Positions 36,257 through 46,522 of a stretch of DNA of 64,000 bases are shown in pieces; position 1 is the first letter of the stretch; every line of letters starts with the position of its first letter. The stretch is from Paramacrobiotus metropolitanus (Eukaryota; Tardigrada; Eutardigrada; Parachela; Macrobiotidae), in assembly GCF_019649055.1 (NCBI RefSeq), contig NW_026570233.1:1775723-1839722 (forward strand). The letters are read 5' to 3'. Both the position numbers and the translations under genes were made by a program. The notes beneath the pieces were generated by a model that saw only the letters and a program-made list of their open reading frames with translations, did not search any database and was not told the DNA's origin.

Positions 36257-36326
36257 GGCGATGGAGCGGAATCGAACCGCTGGCTACCGAGTGTGATCCA
36301 CGTAGCACAGCTACTGTGCCATCGCC
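36257..36326 (-). repeat. tRNA-like element
   Basis: The minus strand has an eight-pair acceptor-like stem (GGCGATGG with CCATCGCC), a five-pair D-like hairpin (CACAG-TAG-CTGTG) and a perfect T arm AGCGG-TTCGATT-CCGCT. The middle arm has only four pairs (CTAC with GTAG) and a 14-base loop, so no normal anticodon arm forms. The length of 70 bases and the internal B-box suit a tRNA-derived SINE or tRNA pseudogene. Confidence 0.5.
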
Positions 36327-37190
36327 GTTGTTGGCGAAGATCAAGATATTTGTGCTTGAGCTTGAGCCAACCAGGTAGGCGGCGGATGGGCGGCTGCTGT
36401 GTGTACAGAGGATTCTCCTCTTACAGGTGATAGTTTCTGAAGCTCTACAGATATAAAATAATATAAATAATTATAATATAAAAATAATATAAAAACAGGA
36501 ATGACATTTCTGGACTGCTTAATCTATCTGCATCCACGCGTTCTGGATCCAAGGAAGGATACCTCCTGCTCCAGGAAATCAAACGCATTTCCAACCCAAC
36601 CAAGCAAATGACGGCAATTCATCTGTTTCTGAGTTGAAAAGTTCTGCAAAAATTTTCACATTAGCATTGCAGGGCGACATGAAGCACAAAACGCTAAGTA
36701 TGATAATATTATTCTATGCGTTTCTATGTACCACCTGCTTTGCTATAATATCTAAAGCGTTAAATAAGATTATTTCTTTTGCTCCAGTGAAAAGAAATTT
36801 ACGCGCATATTTGATTGGGTTGAACATTAGAATTCAACCTTCATTCAACATTCATTCATCACATTAGAAATGAAGTTTAAATTATGAGACAATACATAAT
36901 TATATTAAATTCTTCAAAATTTTAAAATACTTCACAAACTTTTTAAAAATGTTAAACTTAGCCGTTAGTGTCTTTTATCATTAATTTAATGGGCTGATTT
37001 ATTCTTACCTTTTTGGAATCCTCAGCAGCCACCAGTATACAGCAAACAGCACGCTAAATAGGTATTTCGAACATGCGAACTCAGGTTTCAAACCGTGCTT
37101 TTCGAATCGAAAAGGTTGCGATTGCTTACTTGATCCGGATCCCGGTCGAATGAAGGCAAGAGAGAATAGAGGTCAGCGTGTTCCGCTTTT

Positions 37191-37214
37191 CTCTCTCTCT
37201 CTCTCTCTCTCTCT
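37191..37214. repeat. CT microsatellite
   Basis: Twelve CT units in a row. Confidence 0.9.
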
Positions 37215-38526
37215 AAGAATTTACTGCGTCTTTGCCGCCAACAAGGATACGCAGGTGACTGCCGACTGGACACTGCTTAGTTTCCCACCCTGTAAGCCAG
37301 TGACGGTCGTTCTACCATCGGTTCACACAGCGGTCGCCAAGGCCAGTGTATTATTCAATTGTAATTTACTACCGCCGTTATTAACGAGTGATTTCCTATC
37401 CATCGTTCTACCATCGTAAATTTTCCATCGATCGGTTTACCGTTGTATTTTGACCACAGCCGCAGAAACAAGTGTAAAACTTCTACTGTAATATGGTGGA
37501 CTATTGTATAACGATGGTCATCACCATCGTTTTTCAATTTAAGTTTTGGCGTTGGGGAGCTTTTATTCCTCAAAATGTCCACAAATTCAGCTACTTGCTG
37601 GCTCCTTGCTTACAGCAAACTTCTCCACCAGTGTGAGACCTAAGCAGAAGAGGGTACTTGATTTTACTCTTATGTACCGCTTAAACCTTTGGAAGCATGG
37701 AGTACAAGATCCCAAAGATGCGGTATACTTGAAGGCTGAAGCCAATGATAGTCGCGATTCTGCGGTATCGAAACGCCACAATAAAATTAATGAATCGCAA
37801 GGCAGCTGTCACAAATACGTACTACGTAGCTTCGTTTTCTCTGCTGAAAAACGAAAGATTTTGTACGCAGAGGTACTCCGCTTCATCCAGGCTCCCGTTG
37901 TGTTGTTTGTAGTAGACTCTGTACAGCAGTCCGTGTTTAAGTCACTGGCCAGAGGGTCATAACGCTCGTGGAACTGGAGGAGCCAATGGGGTAACGGCGC
38001 GGAGCCTTGCCAGTGTCCCAGCTTAGTTTTCGCAAAGCACAGTCGTGGGGATCACAGATTTCACTGCCGGGTATATGTTTCGTTCTTTACTTGCTTGAGT
38101 ACCTTGACATTTCAACGTTAAGATGCCGATGTTGGCGAAAGAAGTGCTCTCCAGTCTCCACAGTCCGGACATGTAACTGGCTGTGTCATTGGTTGGGATC
38201 GTGTAATCGGAGTTGCACTAGTAGAAGAAGATGAGGCGTCAATCTAAATAACTAAATAACTCAACCAGGAAAAACATAGCGATAAAACTATATAGAAGCG
38301 GAATTTACGTCAATAGCGGTCATGGGCGCTGGGCACTGCGGGACAACTGCCACGTCAGCTCGGTGGATATCTTTCCAGCTCGTCCCGCAGCCACCTTCCA
38401 CACTGGATGAAAAGAAATTTACCATCCAGAAAGCTAAAAGTATTCACCAGATAAAAATTTGTACAAGTCAAAACGGTGCAGTAACTAATACTATCATATT
38501 GACATGGTTCTATGGTTGCTGGCTGG

Positions 38527-39198
38527 GCAGGGGATAAAAGGTGGCAGTGGCACCTGCCAGTCTGCCACTGGCAACTGCCACCGGCAGTCGCAGTTGCCAC
38601 TACGCATTCTGGCAAGCGATAAAACGTGGCAATTGCCAAAAATTCAGAATCAGCTAGAGACGATTCTGCCATTCAACGATAAGTTCTTTAGGGAGAATCT
38701 ACGTATTTTCACGGTGTGACTCTACTATAGAACTTATCTATGGACACCTCAGCCGGTGTCTTGGGCCTGCGCCTTTCAGTGCAACGATCCTGCAAGCTGT
38801 TCAGCATTCCTAACTGTCACAGAATACGGCATCGCGACATTCCGCCGAGGAAAACATTCAAAACAACTACCTGTAAGCGCAGGATAATTGGTCGCAGATT
38901 GGCATTTCGCCGCCACGTTATTTCGCCGCGCGACGTGCGAGATGGCCTAATATACCAAGATCAAATTGTTTGTACTCGTACACCGCCGCAGCGCTGACTT
39001 TAGGCCAGCGCTGCGACGCTGTGCCAGTACAAAAGCTCCCAAGTTTCGCACACGTTCACTGGACTACGGCCGAGAACAGAACCTCAAACCGAAGAATCGT
39101 AGCCACGTTTTATCGCTTGCCAGAATGCGTAGTGGCAACTGCCACTGATAGTGGCAGTTGCCAGTGGCTGGTGCCACTGCCACCTTTTATCCCCTGCC
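38527..39198. mobile_element. Foldback element with ~100-base inverted arms
   Basis: The left arm 38527-38630 and right arm 39102-39197 are inverted copies, both running from GCAGGGGATAAAAGG to the GATAAAACGTGGC end. The arms contain internal palindromic GGCAACTGCC and GGCAGTTGCC units. TGCTGGCTGG is repeated at 38517-38526 and 39199-39208 as a probable 10-base target duplication. The centre is non-coding. It is non-autonomous; the superfamily is unknown. Confidence 0.8.
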
Positions 39199-39208
39199 TG
39201 CTGGCTGG

Positions 39209-40153
39209 CAGTTTTCGTGAGCATTTTTGTAGTAGAAAGTCTAAGCAATTAATTTTGGCATTTTGAGTTGGGTCTGCTAGAATGAAGTGATGCGGCTGAT
39301 GCCGCCTATAGTCTGCCGTCTGCGTAACGATAATTCGTGCATGAGAGCTGGTGTCACGTGGCGTAGAACAGAAATAAAGACGCTTCATAAACGGGCGCAG
39401 TTCGTGCGTATAGATACGTCAGGTGTCAGATGCTAACTCCAGGCGCGAAATGCAGTGCTGCGACTGTTTTGGTAAGTTGAAACCGAAAGCGTGCAGCATG
39501 TTTTATTGGTTGTTACAGTCGGCTGCCATCTTTATCCATACCTGCCTACAGTAAGCATTTGATTGGGCATTGTTCTTGTTAGAATTGGAAATGTGTTACG
39601 TGTGCGTAATCAATAACTGATCTATGAGTGTACTATCTTCATAGCTGATCAGTGAGTGTAACGTCCACTCAGTACACCTATCCCTAATGATGATCAGACT
39701 TCTGGGTGAAGTGCTGACTAATGTGTGAGAGTTATGTTACCAACTGTGGTATATAAGCGAGTGTTGTACAGAACATCTATGAACATCTTGTGGACATCAC
39801 TGAATGAACAACTGCGGAAGTATCTGAGTTGGTTCGTTAGTACAGTTAGTACGGTAGTCAGTTATCACCTTCCTACAGACCATTATTTAATGTTCAAGAG
39901 TTCTGTTCCGCACCCGATAAATTAGTGGTAAAACAGGAATGCGCTAATTTGTAATCAATTGAGCCATCGCGACACAAGCAGTTTGATGATAAAAAAAGAC
40001 CGTGAAAGGTACCTGGCTGCGGTACGTAACTAAAATCAAAGTGCGCAACGATCGCAATGGTCGTTGTTTAATGGCTGGCTACCTTGAGAAAAGCGATTTT
40101 TGTTGGTATTAACCAACAAGGTCACTGAAGACCTGGCAGGCTAATTAACCTTT
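39209..40153. other. 3' flank of the second 12-Cys gene copy
   Basis: No gene. The part from about 39480 is the duplicated counterpart of 34440-34730. Confidence 0.45.
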
Positions 40154-40159
40154 GGCACC

Positions 40160-40927
40160 GCGAAATTTCGCCGCGGACAACTAGTCGCAGGACTTTTGGT
40201 CGCAGACATTTAACCGCAAGTCCACCTCGCCGCGCGACGCTTCGTCGCAGGACATTTCGTCGGTAGGACTTTACGCCGCAAGACTTCCGTCGAATGGCTG
40301 TTTCGACGCAAGGAAATTTCGTCGTAAGGATATCTCGACGAAGCGACATTTCGCCAATCAGATACTGTAAATGATAACTATCTAAAAGAGTCAGAAAATG
40401 AAAAACTAAAAACGAAACCAAACGAGTAGCCTCAGAAACCTTAGAAACTAAGAAACCCAGGAAACCTAAGTAATCTAAAAAACCTAAGAAGCCTAAAAAA
40501 ACCTAAGAAACCTAAGCAACCCAAGAAACCTAAGAAACCTAAGCAACCTAAGAAACCTAAGAAATCTAAGAAATCGAAAAAACCCAAGAAACCTAAGAAA
40601 TCTAAGAAGCCTAAAAAATCTAGGAAAGTACCACAAACCAAAAACAAGAACAAGCCAAAAAAACTGAAAAACTAGCGAGAATTAAGCGCGGTACATTATT
40701 TTGCGGCGATTAGTCGCATCGTTCGAAAAGTCCATAGACGAATTGTCCGCGACCAGACGTCTTGCGTCGAAATGTCGCAAAGGTAAAATGTCTCAAAGTA
40801 TAATGTCCCAAACCGAAGTGTCCCAGCGTCCGAATGTCCGACGGCGAAATGTCTTCGCGGCGAAAAGTCGCGCGTCGAGTTTGAGTGCGGCGAAATGTCA
40901 CACTCCCAGTTGTCCGGGTGCGTTCAC
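40160..40927. mobile_element. Foldback element with GACATTTCGCCG-type arms and CCTAAGAAA core
   Basis: Both arms are built from short repeats of the type ACATTTCGCCG/GTCGCAGGAC in opposite orientations (40160-40370 and 40690-40927). The core (about 40440-40640) is a minisatellite of CCTAAGAAA-like units. GGCACC flanks both ends (40154-40159 and 40928-40933), a likely target duplication. It sits in the last codons of the second 12-Cys gene. Open frames in the core (KPKKPK-type) are low-complexity reads of the satellite. Confidence 0.7.
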
Positions 40928-41329
40928 GGCACCCTTTGCCGGCCTTGTCGCATTTGCCGCAGCAGTCTTTCATACTCCTCTCTTCTGGTGGATTTTTCTT
41001 TGTCGATTCGCTGACGGCGCAAATATAAGTACCTTCTTCGTTCACACAGCGCGTCTGTTGTCGACAATTGCGTGTGCAGCTCCTGCAAGGCACGAAGCTG
41101 GGTTCTCCGGGGCAACGGCATCCTCGGAAATCTCTGCGGAAAACATGAAGGATGGTATATAGGCACAATTTGCAGTAATTATCAGTTATATATTTGCTTA
41201 TTAATTATGCCAGCTATCTGTACGTGGCGAATTTGTGAAAGCGCGTACGTACTTGAATCTGGTTGACACGAGCTCACTCATGATGCTGACGACAACAAGG
41301 ACAGCAATAAATACCACTGATAGCCTCAT
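40928..41329 (-). pseudogene. Secreted 12-Cys peptide gene, second copy, disrupted
   Basis: Exon 1 (41253-41329) encodes a signal peptide (MRLSVVFIAVLVVVSIMSE) with donor GTACGT. Exon 2 starts at 41133 after acceptor TTTCCGCAG and encodes GCRCPGEPSFVPCRSC, NCRQQTRCVNEEGTYIC and DCCGKCDKAGKGC. From about 40928 the frame runs into the foldback element and stays open to 40710, replacing the native C-terminus with about 70 residues of element sequence. The upstream TATA region is also displaced by a 2.76 kb insertion. Splice sites and reading frame up to the element are intact, so a chimeric protein is possible, but normal expression is doubtful. Confidence 0.7.
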
Positions 41330-41415
41330 CTTAAAAACTGCTGCAGATTTTGAAAACTTGAAATTTAAAGAAGATGTGTATAATGGAACACTCGCATCAA
41401 ATTCTGGCGGCCCAG

Positions 41416-41690
41416 ACTCAAACTCTGACTGTGACTCTGATTCTGACTACTCAAAGTCTGACTCTGACCGCTCAAAGTCTGACTCTGACTACTAAAAGTC
41501 TGACCCTGATTCTGAAGGTTTCTTAGGTTTTCTTAGGGTTTTTCTTAGGTTTCTTAGGGTTTTTCCTAGGTTTTCTTAGGTTTCTTTGGTTTCTTATGTC
41601 TCTTAGGTTTCTGAGGTTTTCTTAGGTTTGGACAGTCAGAGTCAGACTTTGAGCGGTCAGAGTCAGAGTCAGAGTCAGAGCTCGAGCGTG
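41416..41690. repeat. Foldback module with (GACTCT) arms and TTTCTTAGG core
   Basis: The left arm is tandem GACTCTGACT-type units with CTCAAAGT spacers (41416-41492). The right arm is the inverse (GGTCAGAGTCAGAGT, about 41635-41687). Between them are TTTCTTAGG repeats (41516-41632), the reverse complement of the core of the element at 40160. Confidence 0.75.
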
Positions 41691-42589
41691 GGCCAATTCT
41701 GGCGAGTCATCACTATATATTCTTTATAATAAAATATTATAATAATCGCGGAAGCCTTAACAAAATTCCCACTCTGTCGAGTTCGCCAGCCCGATTCACT
41801 GAACCAAAATCCCATGTCTACATGTCATTCGATAGCCCTTAGTGAGCAGATTAGCCATCGCAAGTCAGTTTTCAGAGAAAAACAAACATTTGAAAGAAAA
41901 CTTTGAAAAATATCAACATATAAAGCCTATTTGAAAAGTCAAGAATCCACCACTGCAAAACCGGCCATTCAACCACTGTCTCGACTGCCAGCTCTGCTGG
42001 GACTGGGGGAAACTTCGATGTTCTTGAATCATGATACGTATTATTCCGTAGTCTTGAATGAATTTTTAAATTTTTCATGGCTCCCAAGAACAAGGAAGAT
42101 TTCAGAAGGAAGACCTAACAAAGTCTTCGAGTATTCAAAACTGCTTCTCATGTAGCTGTCGTTTGCAGTGGTCTGACCAGATTGAAGTTGCAATCATCCA
42201 CGGGCGGCTGCCATTGACGATTCTCGCCAGGATGGCGCCCCGTGGCGGTTGAAAGCCGTACGCCCACGCTACGCCCAGAAGTCATCGTAGGCCCATAACA
42301 ACACGTGCTTTTCCTGGCATTGTTTAAACAGCGCGAGTTCGCACATTATTCTGCTTACTAATGCGTCAATCACGTGAAAACTAATAGAACACTACGCTCT
42401 ACCAATTGGGCGACACATGCTTGATAAAAAAGTGTAATGTGCCCCGTAAATTGTGCGGCGATGCCGATGGCCGTGGTATTACAGAACGCCTCACGTGCGA
42501 CCGTTTTCGTATGTTACATGGCGCATGCGCATTTCCCCTTTTGGCGCACTGCGAAATTCCTGTAGTTAGTGACGTCAAAATGACACACT

Positions 42590-42635
42590 GCCAGTTGCAG
42601 TCCCGGCAGGATTCTCGCCGGGACTGCAGACTGGC
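42590..42635. repeat. Imperfect palindrome
   Basis: Arms GCCAGTTGCAGTCCCGGC and GCCGGGACTGCAGACTGGC (one-base bulge) surround AGGATTCTC. Confidence 0.7.
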
Positions 42636-42743
42636 GAATTGTCACTGATTAAATCAGTGATTTCCCTTCGGCTTTGAGAGCAAAAATTTTTTACCACAAC
42701 TAACGAGTACTGAGTACTTTTAATTTGCTTTTCAGTGGAAAAT

Positions 42744-42800
42744 AATGTAATGCCGGGGTCGGCTTTCTCGGACCGAGAAAGCCGACCCCGGCATTACATT
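42744..42800. repeat. Perfect 57-base palindrome
   Basis: Two 28-base arms (starting AATGTAATGCCGGGGTCGG) pair without mismatch around a single central A. Confidence 0.9.
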
Positions 42801-43034
42801 TTTAGTTAAAATAAGAGCAAGCTTCCAGGCTCCAGCTGCACATCCCACATGAGCTTGGTTAGCTAACTCTACGTCACAGTTAATGTGTATTAACTTCAAC
42901 GAGAGCTATAGCTAAGAATTTTATTTTAACGATAACTTAGCGGTGGGGAGGCGCGAATTGCAGTAATCCAAGGTGGAATACTCCGTAATTGAGAACACCA
43001 GAGATTTTTACGGAACCTGGAGTAAATTCTTCAG

Positions 43035-43126
43035 TTTGTCAAAGAAGGCGGAGCCGAGGTCCGGCGCGAGCGGCGAGCGGAGCTCGCGGAGCAGCAAGCG
43101 GGGCATCTACACTTCCTGCTACTCAA
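43035..43126 (+). CDS. Exon-like GC-rich stretch, unknown gene
   Basis: Acceptor ATTCTTCAG and donor GTAATG frame a GC-rich block inside AT-rich sequence. One frame reads KKAEPRSGASGERSSRSSKR then GIYTSCYS, resembling a basic cytoplasmic loop. It may belong with the membrane-segment exon at 44694. All three frames are open, so coding is uncertain. Confidence 0.25.
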
Positions 43127-44179
43127 GTAATGAAATAAATACAGCAATATTTTTAAACGGCTATTTATTTTATTACTTACCTTGGCACTTTGACTACAGA
43201 TACAAGCAACAGAAAACCAGTACCCGGTAGATAATCGGAAGATTTTTTAATAATGGGATTGTCAAATGGGAATGCTTAACCGGAGTGTTTGATCCAGTGT
43301 GTAGTTTTAGGCTACAAAGTCAGCAACTTAGCGGTACACTGATTCACTGAAATTTATAAACATCGCGGCTTAGCGCGCGATGGTAAAAATGAGAGGATAG
43401 CATGAGCTGTATTGAAATTACTTACAGAGCTACTATTTGCAACAGAGTGAAAAAAATCAAAAAATTATGACTATTTACTGTAATGGTACGGAGGATTAGT
43501 TCTGAAGCTGAAGTGACGGCCGGCCCTTTTTCGGGAAAACTTAATAGCAGTCATTTTTGCACGGAATTATTTATCGCTTATTTATTCCGCGAAATTTGCT
43601 CTGGGTGTTTTATAATATACAACGAATGTATTCGTTTCGTAATGCTGATTTAGCTGGCAAAATTGGTATTTACTATCAACACTTGGCGCAAAACAGCTAA
43701 AACTTTTAAATGATTTCATTACTTACTTTATCGGAAGAAAGTAACTTGAAATTAACGGCACTGCCTTTGTCGATCACTGTCTTTTAACAAAATCCCCCAA
43801 TTGCAAATCGAAGATACCAAGCTTTAACGTTTATTTTCAGTTTTCGGTTACAAATGTATTAAAAAATAATGCTGTTGGAGATTGATTGACTACTTAGTGA
43901 AAATCGTATGATAGAAAAATTAGTAAGGAATGGATGGGATATGGAGTAAGCGGAAACTGGCACTTTCTTCAGTACACCATGCAATGCAATCAGAATCAAA
44001 AGGCAACATTAAAGTTATATACACTCTACAGTCTACAGTAGTTTTCGCTTAAGTCTTGATAGTCGTTAATTTAAGAAATCTGTTGTGACCGCATGCACCA
44101 TACATTTTCCGCGCAATTTGCGCGGGTTCTACTAGTACTGAATAACGACGCATGATTTTGTGAAGTACTGCCTGTCCAC

Positions 44180-44187
44180 TATAAATA
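44180..44187. promoter_or_regulatory. Displaced TATA region of the second 12-Cys gene
   Basis: TATAAATA and the following 230 bases match the upstream region of the intact copy (35290 onward) but lie 2.85 kb from the disrupted gene. Confidence 0.5.
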
Positions 44188-44633
44188 GTAAGAAGTAGAG
44201 CTTACTGGCTGTCCAGGGTGGGTGCTTACTTTGCCTTGGGGCATTGTTAAATGGCTACACAATCACCGTTGCACTGTCTCAGTAAAAAACATTAATATTA
44301 ATATTACTTGGAAATTCCTGAAGCGGGTTTTATCTGATGATATTAGCATCAGAAACACAACAGAAATCTGAAAACACGACAATTAGCCGAGAAATCTTTT
44401 AATAACAATTGGCCACCGGCTATTTTTGTCTACAGTTAATAACTGTTAATACAGTACAGTTAATCACTGTCACAAAAAAATTATTGAGGCAGAAAATATT
44501 TCATTTATGTAAAAATATAATTTATTACAAAACTACAAGTACAATTCAAAGATGTAGCTACCGTCACAATTCTTTGATGACAGAACGAAATGGCAGTCTT
44601 GAAAAACTGTTCAATTATGTACCTTGTATGCTC

Positions 44634-44673
44634 TGCACACTTGGTCAGCAGCGTGCTGCTGACCAAGTGTGCA
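44634..44673. repeat. 40-base palindrome
   Basis: Arms TGCACACTTGGTCAGCAG and CTGCTGACCAAGTGTGCA enclose CGTG. It lies just upstream of an exon-like acceptor. Confidence 0.9.
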
Positions 44674-44693
44674 CTGCGAAAGAAGTTTTGCAG

Positions 44694-44946
44694 TCCCTGG
44701 CACCCTGCAGCTGCCGGTGTGCCTGCTCCGTGGTTCCCAACAACGCCTGGACCGCTCCAGACGCATCGACGTGTGCATCGATTCATCGACGCGCGCTGGC
44801 TGTATCTGCTGGTCTTACTGCTCTTCAACATCATCTACTCGGTTTACGACCTCACCATCAGCGCCGTGCCGGAAGCGGGCGACACCGATGCTGGCGGAAG
44901 TGCATGTAGCCCCCGCCCTGGTGCGCATCCAAGCGGCACGTGTTAG
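44694..44946 (+). CDS. C-terminal exon with one membrane helix, unknown (ion-channel-like?)
   Basis: The exon follows acceptor AGTTTTGCAG and ends at TAG 44944-44946. It encodes a basic stretch, RRVHRFIDARWLYLLVLLLF, NIIYSVYDL and a Gly/Ser/Pro tail. A single helix after a basic segment near the C-terminus recalls TM4 of Cys-loop ligand-gated channels (family knowledge), but I cannot show the rest of such a gene. The GC content is well above the flanks. It could be a fragment of a dispersed pseudogene. Confidence 0.35.
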
Positions 44947-45463
44947 TAATTTTTTTTTGTGTTACGACTGCAAATACGTCATGTGATCGATGGCGATATC
45001 TAGGCGGTTAGCAGTATTACGGCATATTGTATTAATACCGCTGCGCAATTGCATGCAAAATACATTTGGGCATTTCCATTTAGAAAATAATAAAGCTTTG
45101 TACAGCTCTGTACTGTACATGTGCAAACATTTTGCAGATGGAAAACCGGGGCGCGCGAGAGTAAAAGCTGAAATGCACTGCCTTAATTACTGTAAATAAT
45201 TGCTAAATAAAATGACAGGCTGTTGATAAAAATATGTAAAATCTAATCGTAGTCGTTGCGATTGGACTTTTATGTTAGCATTGGATTTATTGAAATAGAA
45301 TCATAAAATAAGTTGAATTCCGAAAAGAAGATTATCCTTCATGATAATTACTGTAATCATATTGCTTCCCGTTGTATGCCATAGATCAAAGGTCACTCGT
45401 AATTCGTAAAACCTGTAATCAATTACAAATGCTGATTTGGCAGAAAATTACACTGAAACGAGC
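44947..45463. other. Intergenic
   Basis: AT-rich, no supported gene; 3' flank of the GPCR gene. Confidence 0.4.
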
Positions 45464-46522
45464 TTAGCGAAACGTCGGTGTTAATTTCAACCGGCGCATA
45501 CAAAAGCCACGCAAATCATCCATGGCAGCGATAAACAGCAGCGGATCGATGGCCGAGTGCAGCATCTTGAGGATATTAGCGGTGCGGTACAAGTTCTGAT
45601 CGTTGACGAGACTAGGCATCAGGTAATACGCGTTCATCGGCGTCCAGCATACCACGACGCTGCTGGTTAGGACGATAAGGATGCGTACGCTGTGCTGCGA
45701 ACGGCGTGTGCGGCTGTTCATTCCGTTGCCGCCCGTGACGGCGCCCCCACCGCGTCGTGTTGATTCCGTGGCCGATGGGGAATTGCTGTCCGCTGTCGGC
45801 TGCGCCGCTGGCTGTTTAGCGCGTACCCGCTGCATGCGCCGGCGCCGGCACAAAATCAGCGGACAACTGGCCACGATCAACACTTCCGGGGTTACCATGA
45901 ACAGCACATTGAACGCGGCATTCCACTGCCGCAGACCCGGGATCGCCTGGTTGAGGTTGCACCACTGGTTGAGTAATACGGAGCGCGGATAACCGGCGTC
46001 GATAGCCACGGCCGGCACAATGAAGAGGAGGATGGCGGTGTACGTGCCGACGCAGATGGCCAGCGCCAGTTGCCGCGTGTGCCGGCGCCGATAGGAGTGC
46101 GGCTGCAGAATGGCCCACAGCCGGTTGAAGCACATGAGGGCGTGGCACACCGCCATGAAGGCGACGGTGGCGGTCCTTAACGTCAGCTGGAAGCCGCAGA
46201 GCAGGGAGGCCTGCTGGTTGGTGATGATGTCTTTGATGGCCACTACCAGCGGGTTCTGCAGCACGGCGCTGAGGAAGTTACTTCCGGCCAGGCTGATCAG
46301 GTAGACGCTGAAGCCGCTGCGTAACTGCGGCTCGACGACGTACATGGCCAACAAAAATCCGTTGAAAAGCACGGATACAGTGCAAATCACTAACGTGGCG
46401 ATCTGGGCGCTGTTGAGATGAGCCAGGCTATTATAACTAGGGACTGACAGGTTGCTGTTATAACTAGGAATACGGACTGACAGATTGGAAATCGTCCAAC
46501 TGAGCGTGCGGTTTACGTCCAT
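45464..46522 (-). CDS. Rhodopsin-type GPCR, orphan, single exon
   Basis: ATG 46522 to a stop at 45464 gives 352 aa without introns. The N-terminus has several Asn-linked sites (NRT, NLS) and a short internal repeat (PSYNSNLSVPSYNSL). Seven helices are clear. TM3 ends MCFNRLWAILQP (NRL for DRY). Cys residues before TM3 (LLCGF) and in loop 2 (QWCNLNQ) can pair. Loop 3 is long, Arg/Ser/Gly-rich. TM6 has VVVCWTPMNAYYL (canonical CWxP) and TM7 has SAIDPLLFIAAM (DPxxF). It resembles the 28.3 kb receptor in its NR(F/L) and DPxxF variants, so both may belong to one expanded orphan family. The ligand is unknown. Confidence 0.9.
   Translation of the reverse strand: MDVNRTLSWTISNLSVRIPSYNSNLSVPSYNSLAHLNSAQIATLVICTVSVLFNGFLLAMYVVEPQLRSGFSVYLISLAGSNFLSAVLQNPLVVAIKDIITNQQASLLCGFQLTLRTATVAFMAVCHALMCFNRLWAILQPHSYRRRHTRQLALAICVGTYTAILLFIVPAVAIDAGYPRSVLLNQWCNLNQAIPGLRQWNAAFNVLFMVTPEVLIVASCPLILCRRRRMQRVRAKQPAAQPTADSNSPSATESTRRGGGAVTGGNGMNSRTRRSQHSVRILIVLTSSVVVCWTPMNAYYLMPSLVNDQNLYRTANILKMLHSAIDPLLFIAAMDDLRGFCMRRLKLTPTFR

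Larger units (their letters stand above)
35561..38516. other. Intergenic with small repeats
   Basis: No supported gene. It holds a hairpin-forming repeat (35691-35811), a tRNA-like element (36257-36326) and a CT microsatellite (37191-37214). Confidence 0.4.
41416..44179. mobile_element. 2.76 kb insertion separating the 12-Cys gene copy from its TATA region
   Basis: In the intact copy the sequence GGCCCAG is followed at once by TATAAATAG. Here GGCCCAG (ending 41415) and TATAAATAG (starting 44180) are 2.76 kb apart. The insert starts with a foldback module (41416-41690), and contains two palindromes and one GC-rich exon-like stretch. It could be one composite element or several nested ones. 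Confidence 0.6.
39480..44410. repeat. Segmental duplication, copy B (expanded by insertions)
   Basis: Counterpart of 34440-35560. It is about 4.9 kb against 1.1 kb because of the inserted foldback element at 40160-40927, the insertion at 41416-44179 and other local changes. Confidence 0.65.

Noticed and set aside
36257-36326. Functional tRNA gene
   Set aside because: The middle arm has four pairs and a 14-base loop, so no normal anticodon loop exists.
40441-40653. Phe/Leu-Gly-rich (FLGFLDF) or Lys-Pro-rich proteins from long frames
   Set aside because: These are reads of the CCTAAGAAA minisatellite core in a foldback element.
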